Source of the DNA: Scandinavium hiltneri
Lineage (GTDB): Bacteria; Pseudomonadota; Gammaproteobacteria; Enterobacterales; Enterobacteriaceae
Assembly: GCF_024764835.1 (NCBI RefSeq)
Contig: NZ_JALIGE010000067.1
Span: 62,001 to 126,000, forward strand
Reading direction: 5' to 3'
Length of the DNA stretch: 64,000 nucleotides
Shown: positions 33,173 to 43,025 of the stretch, piece after piece
Layout of the letters: every line of letters starts with the position of its first letter
Numbering within the stretch: the first letter of the stretch is position 1
Notes under the pieces: model-generated
Told to the model about the DNA's origin: nothing
Databases searched by the model: none
What the model saw: the letters and a program-made list of their open reading frames with translations, nothing else
Made by a program: the position numbers and the translations under genes

Positions 33173-34870
33173 ATGAATGATGTAAAGAAGTTGAGTGGCA
33201 AGAAAATAAGAACCATTCCCATTTCAAATACGGAATGGAATAATCAATTGATTGCCATGATCAATTCTGGAGTTGATCCCGAATTACTGGAATTCTTTCA
33301 TCAGTTAAAAGACGAACGCGATGAATACCGCATTTTGGTGGATATCACCAACTCGGTTCTGGCACACCTCGACCGGGAAGGTCTGGTCAGCGCCATCGCC
33401 CAGGACATTCACCGTTTCTTCGCGATTCCCTGCGTGTCGATTGCCTTCTTCGATGCCGAAACAACAGACGCTCTGCCGGTAACCGCCTGCAACTGGCAGC
33501 CTGACGGCCATCATTATTGCCAGCAAAAAACCTACCCGATTGCCCAGAGCGTACTGAAAAATGTGCTGGATAACGGTCAGCCTCAGGCCGTTGCATTGCA
33601 CGAAAGCCTGAGCGACCCGCTGTTGAAGGATTTATTTTCCGCCAGGATGCAGGCCGCGCTGCTGCTGCCGCTGACCTTTAATACCCACGCACCCGGAATA
33701 TTCATTCTCGCGCATACCGATGCAAGCGCGTTTACTCCGGCAGTCTGTTCGCTGTTGGGTCAAATTGCGTCGCGTATCAGTATTGCGGTGGATAATGCCA
33801 ACGCCTGGAATGAAATTACCCGGCTAAAAGACTCGTTAAAACAAGAAAATATCTGGCTTAACGAACAGCTGCAAAATGTCGAAAGCCTGAATGACATTAT
33901 TTTCCAGAGCGTAGCGATGAAAAACCTGCTGCGTCAGGTGGAAATGGTGGCGACCAGTGACAGCACTGTGCTGTTGCTCGGCGAGACCGGAACCGGGAAA
34001 GAGCTCATTGCCCGCGCCATACACAAACTCAGCCAACGTAACAGCCATAAGCTTATCAAAATGAACTGCGCCGCCATTCCGGCGAGCCTGTTGGAAAGCG
34101 ATCTCTTCGGTCATGAAAAAGGGGCATTTACCGGCGCCACCAGTACTCACATCGGGCGATTTGAAATGGCCGATGGCGGCACACTTTTCCTTGATGAAAT
34201 TGGCGATATGCCGCTCGAACTCCAGCCAAAATTGCTGCGCGTGTTGCAGGAGCGTGAAGTGGAACGCCTCGGCGGCAGCAAAGTTATCCCGGTAAACGTC
34301 CGAATGATTGCGGCCACCAACCGCGATTTGCATGAGATGGTTCAGGAACGCGCGTTTCGCAGCGACCTGTTTTATCGCCTGAACGTTTTCCCGATTGTGA
34401 TCCCACCGCTGCGTGAGCGGCCGGAGGATATTCCGCTGCTCGCCACTTGGTTCACTCAGAAGCTGGCGGCGCGGATGAACAAAAATATCGATACCATTCC
34501 CACCGCATCACTTCAGGCGCTGTGCCAGTACCCGTGGCCGGGCAACGTGCGTGAATTGCAAAACGTGATTGAACGCGCGGTGATCCTCACCCAGGGCAAC
34601 ACGCTGAATTTGCAGCTTAACGATTTAAAAATGCCGCCGTCGATGGCGCAAACACCCCGAGCTCAGGCCGCCACCATCAAACTGCCGCCAATGTTTAACC
34701 CGCAAACGCCGGAAACGGATGAGGGAGAACGGGAACGGATAATCCAGGCATTGCGGGAAACTAACGGGATTGTCGCGGGGCCAAAAGGGGCGGCGCAGAA
34801 ACTGGGACTGAAGCGAACGACGCTGCTGTCGAGAATGCAGCGTCTGGGGATTAACACGCGGGATCTGTAA
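33173..34870 (+). CDS. Sigma-54 activator, HyfR/FhlA-like, shortened N-terminus
   Basis: About 565 residues from ATG 33173 (MNDVKKL); ATG 33107 or TTG 33050 would lengthen it to at most 606. FhlA and HyfR are about 690 and 670. One GAF-like domain (about 60-205) remains where FhlA has two. The AAA+ domain carries Walker A GETGTGKE, the GAFTGA loop and RPEDIPLL. The Fis-type HTH GPKGAAQKLGLKRTTLLSRM closes it. It is convergent with hyfJ. The central and C-terminal parts resemble HyfR; loss of the first sensor domain predicts altered formate response. Confidence 0.85.
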   Translation: MNDVKKLSGKKIRTIPISNTEWNNQLIAMINSGVDPELLEFFHQLKDERDEYRILVDITNSVLAHLDREGLVSAIAQDIHRFFAIPCVSIAFFDAETTDALPVTACNWQPDGHHYCQQKTYPIAQSVLKNVLDNGQPQAVALHESLSDPLLKDLFSARMQAALLLPLTFNTHAPGIFILAHTDASAFTPAVCSLLGQIASRISIAVDNANAWNEITRLKDSLKQENIWLNEQLQNVESLNDIIFQSVAMKNLLRQVEMVATSDSTVLLLGETGTGKELIARAIHKLSQRNSHKLIKMNCAAIPASLLESDLFGHEKGAFTGATSTHIGRFEMADGGTLFLDEIGDMPLELQPKLLRVLQEREVERLGGSKVIPVNVRMIAATNRDLHEMVQERAFRSDLFYRLNVFPIVIPPLRERPEDIPLLATWFTQKLAARMNKNIDTIPTASLQALCQYPWPGNVRELQNVIERAVILTQGNTLNLQLNDLKMPPSMAQTPRAQAATIKLPPMFNPQTPETDEGERERIIQALRETNGIVAGPKGAAQKLGLKRTTLLSRMQRLGINTRDL

Positions 34871-34888
34871 CAGCCTCCCGCGTGGTGA

Positions 34889-35302
34889 TTACGCCATCTG
34901 GCGTTTGACGATCAGATAGATAGCCGGTTCACGTTCGATCTCAGCCAGCAGTTCAATCAACCGCAGGCTCCAGCTTTTATAAGGCTCATCGCCGCTAAGG
35001 CTCAGCGGCGACAGCGCATTGGCCAGCAGCGACGTGTGAGTGGAATCAATGGTGATTTCCCCAAACGTCAGCAGGCCACGCAGTTTACGACGCGCATCAC
35101 CCATCGGCAGCTGTTTCAGCCATTCCGTGTAACCTTCCAGCGGGCATTCCAGCTCCGTTTTCAGACAGTCGATCATGCCGACGTGATGGCCGATCGCCAG
35201 CGAGTAATACATTACCTGCTGGCTTTCCGCGGGCATGTCTTCGTCGCTGTCGACGAACTTCTGGCGCAGCGACCAGAAGGTCACTTTTCCGATGTCGCTC
35301 AC
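34889..35302 (-). CDS. hyfJ: Formate hydrogenlyase maturation protein HyfJ (HycH family)
   Basis: 137 residues of the HycH/HyfJ family, needed for processing of the large subunit; not a structural subunit. The stretch QQVMYYSLAIGHHVGMIDCL is the conserved core. The start is GTG at 35302 overlapping the hyfI stop as GTGA, behind GGAGG. Last gene of the hyf operon; it converges on the HyfR-like regulator with only 18 bases between. Confidence 0.92.
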   Translation of the reverse strand: MSDIGKVTFWSLRQKFVDSDEDMPAESQQVMYYSLAIGHHVGMIDCLKTELECPLEGYTEWLKQLPMGDARRKLRGLLTFGEITIDSTHTSLLANALSPLSLSGDEPYKSWSLRLIELLAEIEREPAIYLIVKRQMA

Positions 35303-36066
35303 GCCATCACCTCCCCGGCAATCATCGCCATCAGCGCATTCACAATTTCCGTCAGCCGCGGATCGTTCTCTTTACGCAGCCAGGCGGCGACATCATGCGC
35401 CGCCTGCTGCGGCTGCTTATGCTGAATGAGCGACAGCAGACTCAGGCTGATATCGCCGCCCTGGCGATAACCCGCCATTCGCCGTGCTTCCCGCTCAACG
35501 GACACTCGCAACTGCAGCGGCACGTCAGGCAGGATCAGTGCCGGTTTTTCACTTTCGCCCTGCACGTGTTCAACGCCTTTCAGTTTCTGATCCAGCAAAC
35601 CGAGCGCCACGGCAAACCCGTGGATCGTCGCCGCAGGCGTGGGCGGACAGCCGGGGATCCACACATCAACCGGCACGATAGTATCGCTGCCGCCCCAGAC
35701 GCAGTAGAGATCGTGGAAGATCCCCCCCCCGACGCCGCACGCCCCGTAGGAAATACAGATTTTCGGATCCGGTGCCGATTCATAGGCGCGTAACGCCGGG
35801 ACGCGCATCGCACGGGTCACCGCCCCGGTGAACAGCAAAATATCGGCATGACGCGGCGAGGCCACCACTTTGATACCGAAACGCTCGGCATCGAACACCG
35901 GGGTTATCGCTGAGAAAATTTCGATTTCACAACCGTTGCAGCCGCCGCAGTCCACGCGGTACACGTACGCTGAACGCTTGATGTCTTTCAGCAGCGTCTG
36001 CTTCATGCGCGCCGCACCATCTGCCAGCGTTATCGGCTGGCTGGCGTGATGATTAAACTCGCTCAT
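35299..36066 (-). CDS. hyfI: Hydrogenase-4 small subunit HyfI
   Basis: 255-residue NiFe-hydrogenase small subunit/NuoB homologue carrying the proximal 4Fe-4S cluster. CGGCNGCEIEIF (about 44-55), SYGACGVGGGIFHDLYC (about 110) and GCPPTPAATIHG (about 140) supply the cysteines. The start at ATG 36066 (MSEFNHH) overlaps the hyfH end; five further upstream codons are possible. Confidence 0.95.
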   Translation of the reverse strand: MSEFNHHASQPITLADGAARMKQTLLKDIKRSAYVYRVDCGGCNGCEIEIFSAITPVFDAERFGIKVVASPRHADILLFTGAVTRAMRVPALRAYESAPDPKICISYGACGVGGGIFHDLYCVWGGSDTIVPVDVWIPGCPPTPAATIHGFAVALGLLDQKLKGVEHVQGESEKPALILPDVPLQLRVSVEREARRMAGYRQGGDISLSLLSLIQHKQPQQAAHDVAAWLRKENDPRLTEIVNALMAMIAGEVMA

Positions 36067-36613
36067 TGCTTTTCTCCGCACCGATTGAACTGAACATCTG
36101 CCTGTCGTGCTGGCTCAGCGTTCGCTGGCGTTTGCACGCAGGGCAAGTCGTAAACTGCGCGCTCATGCCTGCCAGCGCCTCGTCGCTCACGCCGGACTGT
36201 CGCAGCAGTTCAACCGCATACTGCGCCGATTTCTCCGGGGTGAACGGCAGTTTGCATACATCGCAGTGCTGCAAGCGAAACACCGCTTTGACGTACAAAT
36301 CAGCTTTGTTCGTCACCGCCAGTTCGAAGTCATTGGTCAGGCGAATCGCCTTCGTCGGGCACACTTCTTCGCAGCGGCCGCAGAAAATGCAGCGACCGAT
36401 GAACAACTGCCAGATTCGCTCGTTGCTTTCCGGATGCGTTTCCATCGTCAACGCATTCGCCGGACACGCCATGGTGCACGCCGCGCAGGCAATACACTGC
36501 TGTGGGTCGAGCTCCGGTCTGCCGCGAAAATCGGGGCTGATGTCCAGCGGTGCAAACGGGTATTTAACCGTGGGTTCGCCCGCTTTCAGGATAGTTTTAA
36601 ACAGTTTCAGCAT
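36053..36613 (-). CDS. hyfH: Hydrogenase-4 ferredoxin subunit HyfH
   Basis: 186-residue peripheral iron-sulfur subunit, NuoI homologue. Two 4Fe-4S motifs, CIACAACTMACPANA (about 40) and CIFCGRCEEVCPTKA (about 76), bridge electrons between the polyferredoxin HyfA and the small subunit. Further cysteines near the C-terminus (CDVCKLP, CPACKRQR) are also found in HycF/HyfH proteins. Confidence 0.94.
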   Translation of the reverse strand: MLKLFKTILKAGEPTVKYPFAPLDISPDFRGRPELDPQQCIACAACTMACPANALTMETHPESNERIWQLFIGRCIFCGRCEEVCPTKAIRLTNDFELAVTNKADLYVKAVFRLQHCDVCKLPFTPEKSAQYAVELLRQSGVSDEALAGMSAQFTTCPACKRQRTLSQHDRQMFSSIGAEKSNERV

Positions 36614-36623
36614 CGTTTAATCC

Positions 36624-38357
36624 TTACTTGATCGGCGAGTGTTTACGCTCAATGCTATAGCGTTCGATCTCTTTATACGGCACGGTGGTGGACTTGCGTT
36701 TGCGAACATCCACCAGCGTGACGCGGTCGGTGCAGGAGTAGCAGGGATCGAGGCTGCCGATGATCAGCGGCGCATCAGATATGGTATTCCCGCGCAACAT
36801 GTAGCGCAGCACCGGCCAGTTGGCGTAAGTCGCCGCGCGGCAACGCCAGCGGAACAGCTTCTGATTGTCACCGAGCATGCTCCAGTGCACGTCTTCCCCG
36901 CGCGGAGCTTCCACGTAACCGAGCGCAAATTTGTGCGGCTGATAAGTGAAACCTTCGGTCAGCAGCGGGCCGTTGCCCATGGTATCCAGCGCGTATTCAA
37001 TCATCGCCAGCGAGTCGAAGGTCTCTTTCACGCGCACCATCACGCGGGAGAACACGTCGCCGCCATCATAGGCAAACAGGGTTTTCGGCAGATTGCCGTA
37101 ATCGGAATACGGGTGGTCAAAACGCATATCGCGTTTGAAACCACTGCCGCGGATAAGCGGGCCAACCGGGCTGTAATCGCGCGCCACCTGGCGGTCGAGA
37201 ATGCCGACCCCTTGCGTACGCTGAGCGATGTTCGGGGTGGATAACAGCATGTCGACCAGTTGCGTCACTTCCGCACGCATCTCGCGCACCAGCTGGATAG
37301 TTTTAATCCGCTGCTCTTTAAGGATGTCGCGACGGATACCGCCGATCAGGTTCAGACCGTAGGTTTTACGCGAACCGGTTAACAGCTCTGCCATTTGCAT
37401 GGATTTTTCACGCACGCGGAAAAACTGCATGAAGCCGGTATCAAACCCGACAAAGTGGCTCGACAGTCCAATGTTCAGCAGGTGGCTGTGCAGGCGTTCC
37501 ACTTCCAGCAGAATGGAACGAATAGTGTGTGCACGCTGTGGCACCACGATGCCCAGCGCATTTTCCACCGAGGTGGTGTAAGCCACGCTGTGCGCAAACC
37601 CGCAGATGCCGCACACGCGGTCGGACAGGAATGTCACTTCGTTGTAGCCCATGCGGGTTTCGGCCAATTTTTCCATGCCGCGATGCACGTAGAACAGTCG
37701 GTAGTCGGCATCGACAATGGTTTCGCCGTCGACGAACAGGCGGAAGTGGCCCGGCTCATCCGAGGTTATGTGCATCGGGCCAATCGGCACCACACGCGCT
37801 TTGCTGTCACCGTCGTTGATGAACGGATAGGTTTCTGTTTCGGTGGTCGGTGCCGGGCGCTGGCGATAGTCCATGGCATCTTTGCGCAACGGGTACATCT
37901 CGTCAGGCCAGTCATCCGGCAGCACCAGGCGGCGCTCGTCCGGTAGACCAATCGGTTTCAGGCCATACATATCGCGAATTTCACGCTCGCCCCACACCGC
38001 CGCAGGCACGCGCGGGGTAACGGACGGGAACTCAAGTGAGTGATCGACCAGGCCTTTCACCACCACCCAGCACTTCTCGCCCTCTTCCATCGACATCGCG
38101 TAGTAGACCGCGAAGTGACCGTTGAGCGTGCGCTCATCATTGCCAAACAGCACCGGCAACCAGCCGCCGCAGCCGTAATAGAGAAATTCAACGATTTCCG
38201 GCAGATGGCCAATTTTGACGGTAATCGTCACCTGATCGTTAGTCTGCCGCTCTTCTTCAAGCACCGCGCCGGGGAATTTTTCCCGTACCGCCGCCAGATA
38301 ACCCAAACCGCGTACATCGCCCTGCGCGAGGCCGTTCATATATTGTTGATAGCTCAC
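36624..38357 (-). CDS. hyfG: Hydrogenase-4 large (NiFe) subunit HyfG
   Basis: 577 residues. The N-terminal NuoC-like domain (about 1-170) is fused to a NuoD/NiFe large-subunit domain. The NiFe ligands are in RVCGICGFAHS (about 238) and DPCYSCTDR (about 536), followed by a roughly 30-residue tail ending SIERKHSPIK that HycI-type proteases remove. The start is GTG at 38357, overlapping the hyfF stop as GTGA behind GGAGAAACGAA; the upstream ATG lies inside hyfF. Sequence is closer to HyfG than HycE, for example GILDRQVARDYSPVGPLIRG. Confidence 0.95.
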   Translation of the reverse strand: MSYQQYMNGLAQGDVRGLGYLAAVREKFPGAVLEEERQTNDQVTITVKIGHLPEIVEFLYYGCGGWLPVLFGNDERTLNGHFAVYYAMSMEEGEKCWVVVKGLVDHSLEFPSVTPRVPAAVWGEREIRDMYGLKPIGLPDERRLVLPDDWPDEMYPLRKDAMDYRQRPAPTTETETYPFINDGDSKARVVPIGPMHITSDEPGHFRLFVDGETIVDADYRLFYVHRGMEKLAETRMGYNEVTFLSDRVCGICGFAHSVAYTTSVENALGIVVPQRAHTIRSILLEVERLHSHLLNIGLSSHFVGFDTGFMQFFRVREKSMQMAELLTGSRKTYGLNLIGGIRRDILKEQRIKTIQLVREMRAEVTQLVDMLLSTPNIAQRTQGVGILDRQVARDYSPVGPLIRGSGFKRDMRFDHPYSDYGNLPKTLFAYDGGDVFSRVMVRVKETFDSLAMIEYALDTMGNGPLLTEGFTYQPHKFALGYVEAPRGEDVHWSMLGDNQKLFRWRCRAATYANWPVLRYMLRGNTISDAPLIIGSLDPCYSCTDRVTLVDVRKRKSTTVPYKEIERYSIERKHSPIK

Positions 38358-39943
38358 TTCGTTTCTCCAGCGCACTCGCGGGTGCAAAGACTGTGGTTAG
38401 CGGCAGCGGCAGTTTTACCCGCCCACGGCCACTGAAATTCTTGCTGCGGGGACTGATGCATTACAATCGACGCGGCATTTTCCAGCAGGCGGCTGACCGG
38501 CTGCGGAATGTGGGTGCCCATCACCAGCATCAGCACCAGCAAAATGGCCATCGGTAACGTCGTCAGCAGACCAAGCTCGCCACGGCTGGTCGCTTCCGGC
38601 GCGCTGCCGAACAGCAGACAGGCGATCATGCGAACCAGCCCACCCAGCACGACGGTTAACAGCAGCAGCAGGCCAATAGTCAGCCAGATATGTCCGGCGG
38701 CCAGACCTGCCGTTACCACCATAAACTCACTCAGGAAGACGTTGAACGGCGGCATTCCGCCGAGCGCCAGCGCGCCACCGGCCAGCAGCACCGCGCTGAA
38801 CGGCATCAGTTTAAGCATGCCGCGCACCACGCTGAGGTCGCGGGTGCCGTACTTCAACAGCACGTTACCGGAACCGCAAAACAGCAGCGTTTTTGCCAGG
38901 CTGTGATTGAGCGTATGCAGCAGCGCCGCCAACACGCCAAGCGGACCACCGATGCCAAGCGCCACGGCGATGAGCCCCATGTTTTCCACGCTGGAATAAG
39001 CCAGAAGCCGTTTCACATCCTGCTGAACCAGAATGAAAAACGCCGCGACCGCGACGGACAGCAGGCCGAAAATCACCAGCAGCGTGTTGGTGAACGAGGA
39101 GCCAATCGACTGGGTGATGATGATGTGGAAGCGGATGATCACCAGCAGCGCGCAGTTGAGCAGCACGGCTGACAGCAAGGCGCTGGTTGGGCTCGGCGCT
39201 TCACTGTGGGCATCCGGCAGCCAGGCGTGCATAGGGAACAGCCCGGTTTTGGTACCAAAGCCAATCAGCACGAACACAAACGCCAGATGCATCAGTGTCG
39301 GGTCAAGCTGGCTGGCATGTTTCAGCACTTCGCTCCAGAAAATTGCGTTGTGTGGATCCGGCATGAAGCTGGCGGCATTGGCGTACACCAGAATGGTGCC
39401 GAACAGGCCGAACGCCACGCCAACGGTACAAATGATGATGTACTTCCACGCCGCTTCCAAAGACGAACGCTGACCGTAAATTCCCACCAGAAACGCTGAG
39501 CTGAGGGTGGTGGCTTCAATCGCCGCCCACATCACAATCAGGTTGTTACTGGTCACCACCAGCATCATGGTGAACAAAAACAGGTGGAAGAAACCGTAGT
39601 AGTTGCACAGCGTAGCGACGGAAATCTCGCCTTCGTCGACCTCGTGGCGCATATAGCCCATTGAGTAAAGGCCGGTAAGAAAACCGATAATCCCGAGGAT
39701 CGCCAGGAACAGCGCGCTCAGACTGTCGAGGTGCAGCCACAGATTGGTGGAGAACATCTCGCCCTGGCGATAAACCAGCGCCACGGCATACAGCGTCACC
39801 ACTAACAGCGTAACAATGCCCACGCCGTGTAGCAGCGTGACCGCCACACGGGAAGCCGTGCCGAGACGCTGGCAGGCAAACGCCAGCAGCGAAAACACCA
39901 GCGGCGTCAGCAGTAACAAGGTGAAAATTGCAGAATGACTCAT
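38354..39943 (-). CDS. hyfF: Hydrogenase-4 membrane subunit HyfF
   Basis: 529-residue proton-pump-type subunit of the NuoL/M/N antiporter superfamily with about 14 membrane segments. The key lysine/glutamate framework shows in MWAAIEATTLSSAFLVGIYG (about 135) and FGTKTGLFPMHAWLPDAHSE (about 230), with HTLNHSLAKTLLFCGSG near 330. HyfF has no counterpart in the classical seven-subunit Hyc complex, so its presence marks the FHL-2 type. Confidence 0.95.
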   Translation of the reverse strand: MSHSAIFTLLLLTPLVFSLLAFACQRLGTASRVAVTLLHGVGIVTLLVVTLYAVALVYRQGEMFSTNLWLHLDSLSALFLAILGIIGFLTGLYSMGYMRHEVDEGEISVATLCNYYGFFHLFLFTMMLVVTSNNLIVMWAAIEATTLSSAFLVGIYGQRSSLEAAWKYIIICTVGVAFGLFGTILVYANAASFMPDPHNAIFWSEVLKHASQLDPTLMHLAFVFVLIGFGTKTGLFPMHAWLPDAHSEAPSPTSALLSAVLLNCALLVIIRFHIIITQSIGSSFTNTLLVIFGLLSVAVAAFFILVQQDVKRLLAYSSVENMGLIAVALGIGGPLGVLAALLHTLNHSLAKTLLFCGSGNVLLKYGTRDLSVVRGMLKLMPFSAVLLAGGALALGGMPPFNVFLSEFMVVTAGLAAGHIWLTIGLLLLLTVVLGGLVRMIACLLFGSAPEATSRGELGLLTTLPMAILLVLMLVMGTHIPQPVSRLLENAASIVMHQSPQQEFQWPWAGKTAAAANHSLCTRECAGETK

Positions 39944-39947
39944 TGTG

Positions 39948-40598
39948 TTATCCCTTCAGCGCCGTCAGTTGATTGACATCCAGCGTGCCGAGCGTGCGCC
40001 AGATTTTTCTCACCAGCAGCACCATGACGATCACCGCGAAAATCGCGTCGGTGGCGATCCCAATCTCCACCAGTTCCGGCGCTTTATTCGCCAGCAGCGC
40101 CAGCACCAGATGCGACCCGTTTTCCATCAGGCAGTAACCGAACACCTGCTTAAGAATGTTGCGTTGGGTCACGATGCACAGCAGCCCCAACAGGAAGTGG
40201 CCGAGCGCCACCGCCAGTGCGGGCTTCAACCCTTGCAGCAGCGGAAGCTGCACCGGGCGCACCACCAGCCAGCACAGCACCACAATCACCGCGGCAGCCA
40301 GCATCAGCAGAACCGGGCTAATCAGGCTTGCATCGGCCTGCGGGTCGTTGAGCTTGCGTAGCGCAAACCCCATTATCAGCGGCACCAGAATGACTTTGGT
40401 CAGCAGCGCACTGAAGGACCACATCAACAGTTGTTCCGAATCAAGCGTGCGCGAGAGCGTGAAGAAAATCAGCACCAGCACCAGCGATTGCAGGGCGTAG
40501 CACCAGCAGGCTCCGCGCGGATGCTTCGCACCAATCACCAGCAGCGACGTCACCATCATCAGCCCGGCGAGATTATTTACGAGTAAGGCTCCGGTCAT
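39948..40598 (-). CDS. hyfE: Hydrogenase-4 membrane subunit HyfE
   Basis: 216-residue membrane protein with about seven hydrophobic segments, related to NuoK/MrpC-like subunits. The C-terminal CLMENGSHLVLALLA and GIATDAIFAVIVMVLL segments match HyfE. The start used is ATG 40598 (MTGALLVNNLAG), as in E. coli; the open frame goes 11 codons further into the gap. Confidence 0.94.
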   Translation of the reverse strand: MTGALLVNNLAGLMMVTSLLVIGAKHPRGACWCYALQSLVLVLIFFTLSRTLDSEQLLMWSFSALLTKVILVPLIMGFALRKLNDPQADASLISPVLLMLAAAVIVVLCWLVVRPVQLPLLQGLKPALAVALGHFLLGLLCIVTQRNILKQVFGYCLMENGSHLVLALLANKAPELVEIGIATDAIFAVIVMVLLVRKIWRTLGTLDVNQLTALKG

Positions 40599-40608
40599 CG
40601 TCGTCTCC

Positions 40609-42051
40609 TTAATTAAGCCACATCGCGGCAATCACGCTGGAAACCAGCGACATGATTACCAGCACGACCAAAACAGCACGCATCGCCCACGGAAGCGGCG
40701 CCATCTGCGCTACTTCCGGGCTCTGCTCCCCTGGGACTACGCGACCAAACCAGTAAATCAGCCAGGCAAAACTTGCTACCGATTCCACCAGCGCCAGCAC
40801 CATTACCGGGATCAGCTCCCAGTGCTCAGTTGAGAGCGTGAAGCCCGCGGCAAAGACCGGGAATTTACTGAAGAAGCCGTTGAATGGCGGCACACCGGCA
40901 ATCGCCAGCGCGGCCACGCAGAAACCGATGCCGAGCAGTGGCGACTTGCTCATCACCCCACGCAGCTTCGGCAGCAAGCGGGTCCCGCAGCTGTAGCTGA
41001 ACGCACCCGCCACCAGGAAGAACAGGCTTTTGGCAAAGGCATGGTTGAAGATGTAGGCAATGCCGCCGTCGAGGGCCTGTTTTGAGCCCAGCGCCGCCAT
41101 CGATAACGCAAGGAACATCCACGCCAGTTGGGTAATGGTTGACCACGCCAGCAGGCGTTTCATGTCTTTCTGCGGCAGGTACATCAGGAAGCCGTACACC
41201 ATCGTAATGGTCGCCATCACGATGCCCACCCAGCCAATCACGTGCGGTACGTTGCCGCCTTCCAGAATGGCGCGGGCAAAGATGTAAACGCCCACTTTCA
41301 CCATCGACGCGGCATGTAAGTAAGCACTGACTGGGGTCGGAGCTTCCATCGCATCCGGCAGCCAGGCCTGCATCGGCAACTGGGCAGATTTACCCCAGGC
41401 AGCGAACAGGATGCCGCCATAAACGATATAGCTGGCGCTGCCCTGCAACTGGCTTAACGCGCTCAGCGAGAAGGTGCCGGTGTTGAGGAACAGCGTCGCC
41501 GCGGCGAGATACAGCCCGAGAGATGCCACATGGGTAATCAGCAGCGCTTTCATCGCTGAACGTTGCGATTTCTGCGTCTGGTAATAGCCAATCAGCGCCC
41601 AGGAACAGCCGCCGGTAATTTCGAAGAACAACAGCTGACCGAGCAGCGTGGACGACAGCACCAGCCCCGCCATCGCGCCGATAAAAATCAGCAGGAAGGC
41701 GTAGTAGCGGTTATCCCCGTCGTGCGGATGCTCACGGTTACCGCGGGTCAGATACCCGGTGGAATAGAGGCTTACCAGCAGACCGAGGAACACCACCGCA
41801 AATGCAATCAGGGTGCTTATCCGGTCAACGGTGAAACCAAACAGCGCCACGCCGTGATAGCTCACCAGCGTATAAGTGGCGTCGGTTTTGCCACCTGCGA
41901 GGAACAGCCAGCCCAGCGCCACGGTGCCAAGCGTGGCCAGTAACGCAAATACGGTGCAGATATTTTTCGCCTGCTGCTTTGGCGAACAGGCCGTCAGCAG
42001 CGCGCCGACAAACGGCACCAGCAGGGTCGTCAGAGCGATATTTTCCATCAT
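40609..42051 (-). CDS. hyfD: Hydrogenase-4 membrane subunit HyfD
   Basis: About 480-residue NuoL/M/N-type antiporter-like subunit with about 14 membrane segments. Core motifs are LLFFEITGGCSWALIGYYQ (about 140), WGKSAQLPMQAWLPDAMEAP (about 225) and KDMKRLLAWSTITQL. The start MMENIALTT at 42051 (or 42048) fits E. coli HyfD; the longer frame lies inside hyfC. Absent from Hyc complexes. Confidence 0.95.
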   Translation of the reverse strand: MMENIALTTLLVPFVGALLTACSPKQQAKNICTVFALLATLGTVALGWLFLAGGKTDATYTLVSYHGVALFGFTVDRISTLIAFAVVFLGLLVSLYSTGYLTRGNREHPHDGDNRYYAFLLIFIGAMAGLVLSSTLLGQLLFFEITGGCSWALIGYYQTQKSQRSAMKALLITHVASLGLYLAAATLFLNTGTFSLSALSQLQGSASYIVYGGILFAAWGKSAQLPMQAWLPDAMEAPTPVSAYLHAASMVKVGVYIFARAILEGGNVPHVIGWVGIVMATITMVYGFLMYLPQKDMKRLLAWSTITQLAWMFLALSMAALGSKQALDGGIAYIFNHAFAKSLFFLVAGAFSYSCGTRLLPKLRGVMSKSPLLGIGFCVAALAIAGVPPFNGFFSKFPVFAAGFTLSTEHWELIPVMVLALVESVASFAWLIYWFGRVVPGEQSPEVAQMAPLPWAMRAVLVVLVIMSLVSSVIAAMWLN

Positions 42052-42064
42052 TTCACGGGGCTCC

Positions 42065-43015
42065 TTACAGACCGGTAAAGTAGAAGACGAAGCCCAGCGC
42101 CGCGACGCCAAACCCAAGCCAGGTCACGTGATGCGTCAGCAGGAAGCGCCCGCGCGCCAGCGAGTTTTCCACCAGCGATGCCAGCACAAATACCACCAGC
42201 AGCTTGATGACCATCACGACCAGCGCCAGCAACAGCGCGGTCGGGCTAAGGCTCACGGCCTTGCCAAACGGAATAAACACTGCGAGGAACATTTCGGCGA
42301 CGACCACCTGCTTGAGGCCAATCCCCCACTTCACCAGCGCGAAATCAGAGCCGGAATATTCGGTCAGCGGCCCTTCCTGGAGTTCCTGCTCGGCTTCGGC
42401 GACGTCGAACGGAATTTTGCCCATCTCGATAAACGACGCGAACCCGCAGGCCAGGAAAGCCATGAAGATTGCCAGTGGCGAGCTCCAGCCGTGAGCCAGC
42501 GCCGCGCTGATGGTGCCGATGTTGGTTGAGCCAACAATCAGCGCCACGACCAGCAGGCCGAGGAGCAAGATAGGCTCCACCAAAATACCGAGCGTGAGTT
42601 CACGGCTGGCACCGATGCCTGCAAACGAACTGCTGCTGTCGAGCCCGGAAAGGGCAAAGAAGAAACGGAACAGCGCGAACAAATACAGCAGGGTGATTAA
42701 ATCCCCTGCCCCGCCGAACGGTGAGGTGGCGGTAAAAACGGGTAGCGCCATCGCCACCAGCAGCATGCTGCTGAGCAGCACCCACGGCATCAGGCGGAAC
42801 ATCGCCCCGGACTGATCCGGGCCGACTGGCTGACGCTTCAGCAGCTTGCCGAGGTCACGGTAGTCCTGCAGAATGCCAGGCCCGCGACGGGAGTGCATAC
42901 GCGCACGGATCTGGCGGGAAATGCCGGTCATCAGCGGCGTCAGCGCCAGCAGAATGACCGCCTGACACACGGCGAACAGCCCCATGCCCCACGCAGGCGT
43001 TTGTTGGATTAACAT
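42065..43015 (-). CDS. hyfC: Hydrogenase-4 membrane subunit HyfC (NuoH-like)
   Basis: 316-residue NuoH homologue that anchors the hydrophilic hydrogenase arm to the membrane. About eight hydrophobic segments; RRGPGILQDYRDLGKLLKRQ (about 44) and the acidic loop ASFIEMGKIPFDVAEAEQEL (about 200) are the family hallmarks. Between hyfB and hyfD with short gaps. Confidence 0.94.
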   Translation of the reverse strand: MLIQQTPAWGMGLFAVCQAVILLALTPLMTGISRQIRARMHSRRGPGILQDYRDLGKLLKRQPVGPDQSGAMFRLMPWVLLSSMLLVAMALPVFTATSPFGGAGDLITLLYLFALFRFFFALSGLDSSSSFAGIGASRELTLGILVEPILLLGLLVVALIVGSTNIGTISAALAHGWSSPLAIFMAFLACGFASFIEMGKIPFDVAEAEQELQEGPLTEYSGSDFALVKWGIGLKQVVVAEMFLAVFIPFGKAVSLSPTALLLALVVMVIKLLVVFVLASLVENSLARGRFLLTHHVTWLGFGVAALGFVFYFTGL

Positions 43016-43025
43016 CTCATTCTCC

